Source of the DNA: Hofstenia miamia
Lineage: Eukaryota > Xenacoelomorpha > Acoela > Hofsteniidae
NCBI GenBank assembly: GCA_900660155.1
Contig: CABFPE010000016.1
Location: 1,847,106 to 1,874,708 of the forward strand
DNA length: 27,603 nt
Direction of reading: 5' to 3'
Part shown: positions 1 through 9,373 of the stretch, piece after piece
Numbering within the stretch: position 1 is the first letter of the stretch
Layout of the letters: each line of letters starts with the position of its first letter
Translations under genes and position numbers: made by a program
The notes under the pieces: model-generated
The model's input: only the letters and a program-made list of their open reading frames with translations
Databases searched by the model: none
What the model was told of the DNA's origin: nothing

Positions 1-12
1 TATATATATATA
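1..12. repeat. (TA)n at the left edge
   Basis: The window opens inside a TA run, cut by the window edge. Confidence 0.8.
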
Positions 13-244
13 AATATAAACGTTTTGGAGTTAAACTTTATGTTGGCCAGACTTACAACAGTAAATGAATTTTGATACTTGGAGTTACATTACTGTCAAA
101 ATAATGACTTCTATGAAATTACAGTGACATATGTTCTTCCGAAAGCTTATTATATTCTGGTCTTTTAAGTGTGAAGATATGTATGAGATTCTTACATTCA
201 TACACTTTAATATTCCCTGAGAAAATAGAGCTTTCTATAATTAC

Positions 245-289
<45 letters not shown>
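245..289. repeat. (TAG)15 microsatellite
   Basis: Fifteen uninterrupted TAG units. Perfect tracts of this length are usually polymorphic. No coding context. Confidence 0.97.
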
Positions 290-1975
290 ACATACCTTAA
301 CTTTTTGTATAAATAGTTTTGATGTTAATGGCTAATAGGCCAACTTTGTCACAACCATCTACAATGTATTATTTTAAGATTTTGAATATTCAAACCCAAA
401 TGGTATTATTAACTTAAATATTTTAGAAGCATTTGTGAAATGAATCACTCATTTTTAATTAAAATATTCACAAATAAAGATATTAACTGTAAATTTCTTG
501 GCTGTACTATATATTAAAGGCAAAACGTATTCGAATTTGACTATTATTTGCAAAATTTCTACACTAAACAAGCAGACTTTTTCATTTTATTTTTATAATT
601 CTTGTAAAAACTTTTTAATAGGTATTCCTTAAATTTTGTTGCAAATTGATTTCCAAATTTATGGTCGACTTTTTTGGCATTGTTGAAACTGTTTGTATTA
701 ATAGGTATTCGTTTTCTTTTGAATATATGGATATAGAATTAATGGCTAATGATGGAAGACAGCCTATTAATGAATTTTTATTAAAAATTTGTCATTGCTC
801 TAAGGAGGCTGCATTAGTATTATAATTTTTTTGATAATATTTTAGAGATTGTAGATACAATCAATGTCTAATTTCTTGAAATTTTAGTAATTTTAAAATT
901 TTGTCGAAATTCATTCAAATGTTTTTGTATCTTATTAAATACCAATCAAATATAATTGTAAATTTAAATTCCCCAGAAGCAATCACGGAAGTTTAATGAA
1001 ATTTGTAGTGGAATTAAATATTGACGAATTCCAACAGATATTGACAACAATATATTAAAAATAGATCGTAGTTATAACTAAAATCAGATTGGAACATTTC
1101 ATAATTTTATGTTGCGATTCCTGATAAATATTCAGTGTTTAGATGTGAAACACTCAACTTTGATTATTATTTTGTCTCGGGAATCCAAGACATATTGGTC
1201 AATCCAATTTGATATAAAACTGATTCAATTTTCCAGACTATTAAAATAGGAACATTATTTATTCGATTGATAGATTGCACCATCATTCTCCAAACACAGC
1301 CATTCAACATGAGAGTAGGGGTGGATCCTGTAACTTTAGATTACATAGGAAGGGCGTGCACGTGCAACTTTTTTAAATACATGCACAATCCTTAAAAATA
1401 AAATAATTATGTATTACAGACATGTTGTAAAAATAACCTCTCATTTTTTGAAATCTTGTTAAAGCTAAGTAATACAGGGCGCGAAGAAGTTAATTTAATG
1501 TATTATGTACTCAATTTGAAGTTCAGAGGGGGCGTAACGGGTGCAAATTATTACAAAAGCATTAAATATCAATTTCAAGGTTTACAGAATACTGATAAAT
1601 TAGCATTCGGTAGCTATAAGCTAAATTTTAGTGATGAAAAAGTTCGACATTATTTGCTTAACCTGTATAAATCATAACATCCAAAATAAAAAATTTCACA
1701 TTTCAAATAGTAATAATTTGATAAATATACTGCCCTTAACTTTATAAGAAACGTGTATGGCTTAGAAGAGCAATTATAATGAAAAATGTAATTTTCGTAT
1801 TTTACAGTACTTTTGTGGCATTTGGATTTTTTAATAGTCATTTACCATGCATTCTTACATATTATACGCATGTACAGTATTATCTAGAATGGATGACTTA
1901 GTATCAAATTTTATTGTATAGTCTAAAAAAGAATGCCTCCGCAAAATTGCTATTTAATCCAAACAAATTTACTAT
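290..1975. other. No supported gene
   Basis: AT-rich. A 43-codon open stretch ends at 1395 after a slightly GC-rich patch (VGVDPVTLDYIGRACTC) but has no clear splice site or family. The 73-codon frame at 1456-1677 begins with TTG and looks random. GGGGGCGTAACGGG at about 1528 resembles a transposon end but has no partner. Confidence 0.5.
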
Positions 1976-1983
1976 CTTTAAAC

Positions 1984-2145
1984 CAGAGGCGTAGCCAGCC
2001 CATGGAATTTAGGGGGGGGGCAAAAAAAATTATAAAGCAATTTTATTGCAATGCTACTTACTATTATTTCTGAGGGGAGATTGTTCTGGTTTGAATCTGG
2101 GGGAGGGGAGCATAGTTTCCCAGGCCAACTTTAGCTACGCCACTT
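1984..2145. mobile_element. Short hAT-like MITE (162 bp)
   Basis: The left end is CAGAGGCGTAGCCAGCC; the right end read inward on the other strand is AAGTGGCGTAGCTAAAG, so the ends share GGCGTAGC near the terminus and a CAG-type start as in hAT elements. The 8 bp outside the ends are CTTTAAAC (1976-1983) and TTTCAAAC (2146-2153), matching at six of eight positions, which fits a worn 8-bp hAT target duplication. Inside are a G9 run followed by A8 and two G-rich patches. There is no ORF. The divergence of ends and target site indicates an old insertion. Confidence 0.55.
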
Positions 2146-2314
2146 TTTCAAACTACCTGAAATCATAATATACATAACAAAACACTTGGTATGAAATCCT
2201 TAAAACAAATTTCAGAGTCAATATTATTAACCGCAGACACTTCTGTGATGGTTTTTTTCAATTTCGATGGTGATATTTGATCATGGGCAGCTACATTCAT
2301 TCTAGCGAATACTG

Positions 2315-2318
2315 TATA

Positions 2319-2357
<39 letters not shown>
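2315..2357. repeat. (TA)n microsatellite
   Basis: TA repeats with a single G interruption near 2324. Confidence 0.95.
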
Positions 2358-2359
<2 letters not shown>

Positions 2360-2624
2360 CATTACTTTCGAATTGATAGAATTTACAAACGTATTAATCT
2401 TTGTTACATGGTAGATCGCACAAATATGTTTAAAATATAACTTGAAGCTTAAAAAGAGCCTTATATATTCTAATTTTTAGTGTGCATGTGCATATTGTAG
2501 TATATACCCAAACACTAAATACAAATACCAATACAATTAACTGAATTCTGATTGTGAAATATTTCATTTTCATTTTCTTAAATTTCAAAAGTTACTAATA
2601 CATTTTAGTAATATTTGCTTAGGG

Positions 2625-3000
2625 CAGAGCCTCCAAAAGCGCGGGGCCCATGGCAATTGCCTCGCATGCCCCAAAAAGCCAGTACTGCTTAGTTGATGAC
2701 TAAATAATTTCTATTTATCTTTGTTCTTTATGAAAGAGCCTAGAATATTTTCAATATTGTAAAAATTTTTATCCTTGATTGATATTAGTGAATAAATATT
2801 TCAGATCTTAAATGCTCTTTAGCATGCTCTTTTGTTCTTTTATCTCTAGCCAACATGAACATCAATTTTGAAGCCAAATGTATTTGAAGAAAACTAATAC
2901 TTGTCCATGCAGTCATTTTTTCATCATATTGTGAAGACTGACATAAGAACACCATCAAATGTCTCTGTAACCCAATTTTTAGACCTACTTTTTGAGCGCC
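2625..3000 (-). mobile_element. Possible hAT-family remnant
   Basis: At 2625 a GC-rich edge reads CAGAGCCTCCAAAAGCGCGG then GGCCCATGGCAATTGCC, the style of end seen in many hAT elements (CAG start, GGGCCC and CAATTGCC). Reading inward on the minus strand, an open frame runs from about 3000 to 2790 and includes DEKMTAWTSISFLQIHLASK and RDKRTKEHAKEHL, stopping some 165 bp before the edge. I cannot match this peptide to a transposase motif, and a plus-strand frame with FLDLLFERLRQNLKDY overlaps it. No opposite end or target duplication was found. Confidence 0.22.
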
Positions 3001-3592
3001 TTAGGCAGAATTTAAAAGACTATCCTCATAAATTCATTCACTAATCCAATATCTAATAAAGTCTTTGAAATCAACAACCAAGAACGCGGGAATTTGTCAT
3101 ATATTGAAACGTCAGTAAGAACCCTGAAAATAAAACTTAAACTGCTTAATAAAACGATTGTAACGCCAAGTTTCAAATCATTAAGGAGAAATATCCTGTT
3201 GGATTTAGACTTGATTTCATCAATAGTTTATTAATACAACAGTGACGATTGTCAAATTTGTACATTGAAACAAATTGATATTTATTTTCAAGAGCAAAAG
3301 AATATGTTTAGGTGCATCTAAGATTTGAAATATTTATTCATAAACGCCAACCAAGCATCAAGAATTTCACAATACTGACGAGAACTACAAACATAAAAAT
3401 AATTGATACTCTGTACATAAAGAACAAAGATAAACTTTGTTATTCAATAATCAACTAAGTACTGATACTTTAAAAATATTTTAGGTGAATGCAAATTTAT
3501 AATTTTAATGTACACTAGAAGACCTTGTAACTTATGTAAGCCTATGTTGATGCAATTTTGTTCCGACAAAATCAGTTTATCTCAGTAACTTA

Positions 3593-3595
<3 letters not shown>

Positions 3596-3634
<39 letters not shown>

Positions 3635-3667
3635 TAGATAGATAAAGATAGATAGATAGATAGATAA
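3596..3667. repeat. Compound (TA)n(GATA)n microsatellite
   Basis: About 18 TA units pass directly into GATA units, broken once by AAAGATA at about 3643-3648. It runs into dispersed-repeat copy A. The same architecture recurs at 11929-11995. Confidence 0.95.
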
Positions 3668-3846
3668 ATATAGACATAGATATATTAAGGTGGTTCGAAC
3701 TATTTATGGTATGTAGGATTGTATGAGAAAAGTGGCTATTTTAAGTGCAAAATTTGAAATTAACTACTAAGCGAGGAATAATTCAAACATTGATATCCCA
3801 CATCAAGGTCAGAGATCAAAATGATGTCATTTTTGATAAAATTAAT
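3648..3846. repeat. Dispersed repeat, copy A (199 bp)
   Basis: Starts in the GATA tract, then AAATATAGACATAGATATAT, then AAGGTGGTTCGAACTATTTA and onward to GATAAAATTAAT. Copy B at 7631-7809 is identical at every aligned base by eye, except that A alone has 20 bp (TACTAAGCGAGGAATAATTC, 3765-3784). Copy A follows a (TA)n(GATA)n compound microsatellite. There are no terminal inverted repeats or target duplication at the ends I can define. After the shared part, the two flanks keep only a weak resemblance. Confidence 0.93.
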
Positions 3847-4721
3847 ATAACACAAAAAATACTTGAAGCAGAAAGTTCATTTTGCTTTTAATGGTTGTAA
3901 AAGTCTCAAGTTGATCTCTAACTTTATGGGCATCTTTATTTTATCTTGCAAAGAATAAAAGTTATTTGGAAAAACAACTAGACTTCTATGTCAAATGCAA
4001 TCATTACATCGTGGTTCAGATAAATCCTCAATCCTCTAAATTCATTGAGCTATTTAGTGGTTGTATGCTTCGTTAAAATACTGATTGCTATGAAGCTTGA
4101 ATAATTCACCTGCCATCGACTCTACACCTACTTTACATCTAAATATTAAGTCCCCTATAATGAGCATAAGCATGCGCTTTCCCCAATTCTTAACACCAAA
4201 ACAAACTTTCTACGATCAGTACTTTTAGCATTATGCAAAAATGATATTATTCTGATTACAATGTGGGTAACCTAGAAATGAAGAAAATTGGACTTTTCTA
4301 AGTAGTCCCCATCTACATTTCTTAAATATATTTTGTGACCCACCTAATGCATATATACATATACATACAATGTCATTTAGATATATATTTGTGAAGTTTC
4401 AAACGGCTTAGTAAGTATAATCAGTGTGGTTAAGTTTGCCCTTGCTGATATATTAAATACATGAAACTTTACTCTTACTTGAATGATGGGAAATATCATG
4501 GATACTTCCTTAATTAAAAATAAATAGAATTTTTTTCACCTTAAGAAATTGCAGCTGTAAGAAATTTAGTTTGAGGAAATTAGTTTTTAAATTGTAATCC
4601 ATATTTTAATACATCCGGAAATTCAAAGATATTGCAAATTACTTGTAGAGATTAATAACGGCAATTGAGTGCTCCCTTTGAAATAATCATTCTTGAGGCA
4701 ATATTGTGCTGAATTCCGCAG

Positions 4722-4788
4722 AACAAGAGGACTTGACATCCTAAATTATGTTTTAAAGCAAGAGGAACAGCTCAAAGGCGAAACAAAT
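4722..4788 (+). CDS. Weak exon-like island on the plus strand
   Basis: Seen: after ATTCCGCAG there is a short open frame encoding TRGLDILNYVLKQEEQLKG, followed by GTATAG as a poor donor and a stop just beyond. The residue mix (EEQLKGE) and the purine-rich strand look coding, but the stretch is short and the donor is weak. The minus strand is also open here behind a good pyrimidine-rich acceptor, giving a less protein-like peptide. No family is recognised. It could be a small exon, a decayed exon or chance. Confidence 0.15.
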
Positions 4789-5817
4789 GTATAGTATTTC
4801 TATTCACTGGCTTCATGCACGCCAAGTTAAATTCACAATTACCTCTTAGGTTTATTTTGAAATATCAATCAATTTTCAAACTACAATGATGGGTTTTACA
4901 TTGCTCAAATTTATCAGTTTATCAATCTCCGGCTGCATAATGCTATTTCAAATGACGTGAGATTGTGCCTCGTAATGAATTCATCTTTATGATTTCTGAA
5001 ATGACTTCTCTTTGAAGTATTTTTTTCATTCTTCTGAAAGAAATTCTAGGAAGAAATTTGGCTACTTGACAGATTATTATCTTCCTTAAGCTCAATTTCA
5101 AAGAATCCTTTATCAATCTCTTTTGAAGAAGTTTGCGATTGTCCAGTTTTTAGTCAATCATTTATTTGAATTCTTTGTGACCGTTAGCCTTGACTTTGAA
5201 ACGTTTAAAAATGTTGAGCAACAACATTTTTTACAAGTTTCCAACAAAAAATAATTTTTTTGAGGATCAGGTATCAAATGTTTTAGCTTTTGGTCATTAG
5301 GTAAAATAGTACGTTAACCAAAATAATAGTTAATAAGAAATTTTTAAATCTTAATGATAAAGTTCCAATAACTACAAACATAATAAACTACATGTTTCTT
5401 TATCTGTTACTGTGGTTCGCCCCCTTCCCCCCCCAGGAAAGGATCTCAGAAGATCAGAATTTTGGATTTTTTATACAGGGCTGTCGTAGGGATGAAATTT
5501 CCATTACCATAGCCACAGCTTTTTTTCTGTAATGATGCCAATATAATTCCGAAGAAAATGGTACTTTTAACTTAGTTATAATGATGTGCAGGTACAGTAT
5601 TTTTGTAAGCGTCCGTTTTAGATAGCTGTACCATGTGTACAGCCGAGTACTTAAAAAGCTTTCCGTCTACGGTTGATTATTGATACTATGCTAAAAGGCT
5701 GGGTAAAATTTGTGTTAAATTTGTAATATGTTTCAAAGAAAACTCTTAAGTAAATTTTGTTCTCAATAACGGAAGTTTGTTAAGTAATTGCACTAACGCT
5801 TTTGCTTCAATTTGAAG

Positions 5818-5995
5818 GTTATGAAGCTCGTCCCCAATTAAAAGATAGCTTAACTAAATTGCAATCAGGAAACATTTCCTCGACTGTTTATGACACTTGG
5901 GGTAAGCTTAGTGAAGTCCATGGCTGTGACCGGACAAAATCTGAAAAATTGAAACTCCAGCATAAAAGTCTGTCCAAAGCTGTGTCATCCAGCAG
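5818..5995 (+). CDS. Exon-like open frame on the plus strand, unidentified
   Basis: Seen: a CTAAC branch-point-like motif at 5793-5797, then a T-rich run ending TTTGAAG, then an open frame with coding-like composition. Its peptide includes YEARPQLKDSLTKLQSGN and TVYDTWGKLSEVHGCDRTKS. Possible donors are G|GTAAGC at about 5899, which is strong, or CAG|GTTTCT at 5996, which is weak. The frame stays open from 5784 to a stop at 6078-6080. I recognise no domain. It overlaps an equally GC-rich block that can be read on the minus strand, so only one reading, or neither if the block is a repeat, can be right. The other plus-strand exon-like island, at 4722-4788, is not in a compatible phase, so there is no supporting partner exon. 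Confidence 0.25.
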
Positions 5996-6096
5996 GTTTC
6001 TAGTGCTTGATATTTTGCTATATTGTCTATATTTGCTAAAACAGCTGAACTTCTTCCCCGACTCATTAACCGAGGGATAGGGGAAACCTTTTGCGG

Positions 6097-6173
6097 CTAG
6101 GGCTTTTGCGAGTATAACCCATATATAGACAACCCGATAAGCAAAGCCACACAGCAATACCGAGTAGCAATTT
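6097..6173 (-). CDS. Possible terminal exon of the minus-strand gene, ending in a hydrophobic segment
   Basis: Seen: a good acceptor on the minus strand (GATTTCCTTCAATTGTAG) followed by two bases, 24 codons and TAG. The two-base start fits the phase-1 donor at 7288, so a join would be in frame. The peptide is IATRYCC, then a hydrophobic run VALLIGLSIYGLY, then SQKP and stop, which could be a C-terminal membrane anchor. Against it: the surrounding block (about 5800-6200) differs in composition from its flanks and may be an inserted repeat, and a competing plus-strand reading exists at 5818-5995. A second acceptor in the same direction, at 7130, would give a very short alternative end. Treat as a candidate only. 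Confidence 0.22.
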
Positions 6174-6978
6174 CTACAATTGAAGGAAATCAGCTTAATG
6201 CTTTAGGTGCGCAGTTATAATTCTGATTTTCGGCTTTAAACTGTATATTAGTTTCAAAGTTACCGTAACTATAAAGTTTTTTTAAGTTTTGTTCTCCATA
6301 GCATCAAAAAATTTATAGAGTGAATCGAACCTCAATCGGGCAGCTATTGTGCATGCTTACATTTTTCATTATATAATTCGAAGTGATTTTGAATATAAAA
6401 GAAGTTACAAATAAGAAAAAGCTATGCTCTGCTACATTAGCTTCCTGGATCTTTTTTCTAGAAAACATCATTTGATGGTATTTCAAAACCAACTTAAAAA
6501 TATTGTCGTGTATCAAAGTATTTGCAAATTAAAATCAATTGCTAGTGTTCACAACACTCTCAAAGAAAATTATCTGCCAACGCGTAATTTCATTAGTTTT
6601 GAATTGCAGCTTTCTCACCAACTGTTACATGGTTTTACAATTCAGATTTCATACATGGAAGTGTTAATGATGGAAAAGTGCTCAAGTGTTCCATTAATTG
6701 CTTATCTTCATTACTCTTCCATTTAGAAGTGCATTTACTTTTACTTAGCTTTTTTAATACAGCTGTGGTTAATCCAGTTACAAATGAGGAACTTCTTCTA
6801 TTATAAATGTATATTGGGTAATGCATTTTTAAAAATTTTTCAAATAAATTCAAAAATCATGTTTTCATGAAAGAAATGAGGTTTTGCGGCTTCTGGATAA
6901 TTACCAATTAGCCTTCATTAACCATAGAATAACAACCTTGCATTGGTAATAATCGATGCTAATGTCACAAGATTAACG

Positions 6979-7015
6979 CATGGGCGTAACTAGAATTTTC
7001 TGAAGGAGACATCTT
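6979..7015 (+). mobile_element. Single transposon-end-like motif
   Basis: CATGGGCGTAACTAGAATTT is similar in form to the GGCGTAGC-type end at 1984. A distant GTACGCCCACC (7225-7235, opposite direction) is a possible partner, but the 8-bp flanks (GATTAACG and CTTTGTAT) do not match. Recorded as a probable worn single end. Confidence 0.18.
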
Positions 7016-7287
7016 ACTTTCAGTCGTGACTAAGTCACCAAAAAAGTTCTAGAAACTTTTTTACAAACTATTTGTTGATTTAATAGAAAAAACCTGACTT
7101 CAGAGATAGTCCATCACGTTCCCGTCAACGCTACAGAATTGAAGGAATAGATATAAAATCGAATATAAATATGCTAAAAATTTATTTACGTTTATTAGAT
7201 TGCAAATAGTAAAATTGCTCTGATGTACGCCCACCCTTTGTATCATTGAAATAGATAGTATTTTAATAGAAAAAAACTAAAACGTAC

Positions 7288-7383
7288 CATTGCTTAATTG
7301 AGACCTGTGATTGGAGGATCTAACCTTAATATTCGTCTGGCCAACATCATCAGACATTTCCTGATAACGCCGTTGCCATGCTT
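7288..7383 (-). CDS. Next internal exon (96 bp) of the same unidentified minus-strand gene
   Basis: Seen: on the minus strand a strong acceptor (TTTACTTTTTAG) precedes two bases, 31 codons and one base, ending at the donor AATG|GTACGT. The two leading bases complete the codon left open by the exon at 9217-9373, giving Glu at the join (DDAF-E-AWQRRYQEMSDD). It is a symmetrical phase 1-1 exon. The peptide stays hydrophilic: AWQRRYQEMSDDVGQ, then a basic, serine-rich part containing VRSSNHRSQLSN. Weaker donors exist at AAG|GTTAGA and CACAG|GTCTCA and would end the exon earlier. The intron to the previous exon is 1833 bp (7384-9216) and contains a dispersed-repeat copy and an (AT)n tract. No domain is recognised. 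The phase match with the upstream exon is the main reason for confidence. Confidence 0.62.
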
Positions 7384-7630
7384 CTAAAAAGTAAATTTAA
7401 TAATTCATAGCATACAAATTGGTTTTAGATCTTTCTATCTATATACCTGCAGAATAGACATATTTAAGTCTATTCATTAGTGGAAGTGGTTTATAGATCC
7501 TACTCAAGTGGGCGGACATAAAAGAAGCATGTTCGTTTTAATTAATTTTGCTACATTGATATAGTCTTGTTATTTTTGAAATATGGCGCAAGAAATAAAG
7601 TGTAGTGCATACTTGCTTGCATCCTATTGA

Positions 7631-7809
7631 ATAGATAGATAGATAGATAAATATAGACATAGATATATTAAGGTGGTTCGAACTATTTATGGTATGTAGG
7701 ATTGTATGAGAAAAGTGGCTATTTTAAGTGCAAAATTTGAAATTAACAAACATTGATATCCCACATCAAGGTCAGAGATCAAAATGATGTCATTTTTGAT
7801 AAAATTAAT
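7631..7809. repeat. Dispersed repeat, copy B (179 bp), inside the minus-strand gene's intron
   Basis: Identical to copy A apart from lacking A's 20-bp internal piece, with the same orientation at a distance of 3983 bp. It begins with four GATA units but lacks the (TA)n run found before copy A. It lies in the 1833-bp intron between the exons at 9217-9373 and 7288-7383. The sequence GGTGGTTCGAACT resembles a Pol III B box, but there is no A box upstream, so a tRNA-derived SINE is not supported. Confidence 0.93.
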
Positions 7810-7962
7810 CTCAGAGATTGAATAATCGAAGCAGTAAAGTAATTTTTGTTTTTGTGTTAATCCGCATTTCGGTAATTCTCTTCTCATTTTATTCATGTGT
7901 AAATTCTAGAGGTCTCTAATTTCCTTCAAGTTAGTTGTGTAAAAGTAGATTTTCTCGGACAT

Positions 7963-7965
<3 letters not shown>

Positions 7966-8020
<55 letters not shown>
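7966..8020. repeat. (AT)n microsatellite, 55 bp
   Basis: An uninterrupted AT run about 155 bp after dispersed-repeat copy B, in the intron of the minus-strand gene. Confidence 0.97.
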
Positions 8021-8023
<3 letters not shown>

Positions 8024-9216
8024 ACAATAAAGCAATAGTGAAGCTTTTTCAGCTCAATTTGTTAAATTAACAATCCTTTATTTGGCAATATTTTATCAAA
8101 TATAAAACAAAAATGCATAAACTAACACTATGGCAACGTTTTTTGCAATGACTTCAGTTTATTACATCACTAATTTAGTTTCATTGTTTATAATATAAAT
8201 ATATTTATAAATAATGATTATAATACACTTGAAATTATTTTAATTAAATTAGAGAAAGTTCATTATTCCTTGTTACGCGGATACAAGAGTTTGCAACTGC
8301 TTTCTTTGATTAACACAACATTTGCTAATTGATTAAAAGTGCTTAACACAGATTAGGGTAAGTACAAAAATTTAGTTTTCAATGTTTCTGTTTGATTCAT
8401 TTTCTAATTTTTTGAAAATTTTGACCCCATTTTGAATAAAGATCAAAATCAAAAATTAGAGAGACAAATTTTCGAATGATTGTATCAATGACTTCTGAGA
8501 ATTTCTTTCAAATTTGATTTTGAAAAGTTGAAAGGTATTCAAAACAAATTTATTTGAACTATCAAAATTTAAAAACTCGTTTTTAATATTTGAGATTACT
8601 TTTATTTATTTTTTCTTCCAAATGAATTTTAAATTTGACCGACCGACTCAAAACATGAAATAAATTTAACAATGAGTAGACTTCTGTTCATAGAAGCAAA
8701 TTTGATTCATTTTGAAATCAATAGAGAAACCATAGACCTTCTGAATGCAATAAGGTCATTAACTACATTAAAAGTACTGAATGAAAAACAAGGGCATAGA
8801 AAACAGAGTTATTATATATTTTGTGAGGATATTTTTAAATTCTAGTTAGAAGTTAATATTGAAACCCTGTGTAATCAAAATGAATATTTTAATATTTGAT
8901 TTTGCATTAAGCCGTTTCCAGGTAGTTGTCTGAACTTATTCTATAAGTGATTATATTCACTAATACACAGCCAAAAACCAGGTGTAAGTAATGAATGCCG
9001 AAATGGGAAAAGATATGGGAAGTAAACTTAATGCCAAAGTAACTAAAAATTACTTGCCCTATTATAAAGAATGGTAATTTCTTGAAAATCAGGGTTTGTT
9101 TCAAGGCTTTGTTTGAAGATTTGAACTTTCATATAAAGTTTTAAAATTTGAAAAACCTGATATTAAAAAATTGGTCATGAAAATTCTGTATGCATACAGA
9201 ACAAAGCATAACTTAC
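8021..9216. other. Intron sequence, nothing further seen
   Basis: The left-hand continuation of the intron between the two minus-strand exons. It is AT-rich. Donor-like GTAAGT strings at 8361 and 8985 on the plus strand have no open frame before them. Confidence 0.5.
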
Positions 9217-9373
9217 CGAACGCATCATCAAAGGTGCTTGAATAGAACATTGAATGTGGTCGAGATTTGGTTCCAGGCACGGATTCGATTTGTTCACCAG
9301 CATCATTTGTTTCGAGGTGAGTGAATGCTGGATGCGTGAGTACACCTTTCCGTTTCTGGCCTTTGGCACCCAA
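9217..9373 (-). CDS. Internal exon (157 bp) of an unidentified minus-strand protein gene
   Basis: I do not recognise the protein. Seen: an open frame of 52 codons plus one base that is clearly richer in G+C than its surroundings. On the minus strand it follows an acceptor ending CTGTCTTTAG and runs into a near-consensus donor, TTCG|GTAAGT. The peptide is hydrophilic, opening with a basic stretch (GAKGQKRKGV), then acidic and polar residues (ETNDAGEQIES), then SRPHSMFYSSTFDDAF; there is no membrane segment or signal peptide. A second frame is also open across the exon, but it is less protein-like and meets a stop inside the next exon. The chosen frame is phase 0 at the acceptor and phase 1 at the donor, matching the exon at 7288-7383. 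Inferred: an intracellular or cytoplasmic-tail region of a larger protein. Exon status is fairly sure; function is unknown. Confidence 0.7.

Noticed and set aside
4745-4795. Minus-strand reading after GTTTCGCCTTTGAG as the next exon of the gene
   Set aside because: Its phase would fit, but the peptide (VPLALKHNLGCQVLLFC) is less protein-like than the plus-strand reading and nothing else supports it.
6310-6350. tRNA-like T-loop on the minus strand (GAGGTTCGATTC)
   Set aside because: The T stem does not pair and no anticodon or D arm is visible.
7100-7130. Very short terminal exon after TTCAATTCTGTAG on the minus strand
   Set aside because: The acceptor is good, but with the best donor it adds only four codons; VDGNVMDYL would need a weaker donor, so it is left as an unproven alternative.
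7685-7700. GGTGGTTCGAACT as a Pol III B box of a tRNA or SINE
   Set aside because: No A box lies upstream at the right distance and no cloverleaf forms; the same applies to copy A at 3689 and to GGTTCGAGATT at 16974.
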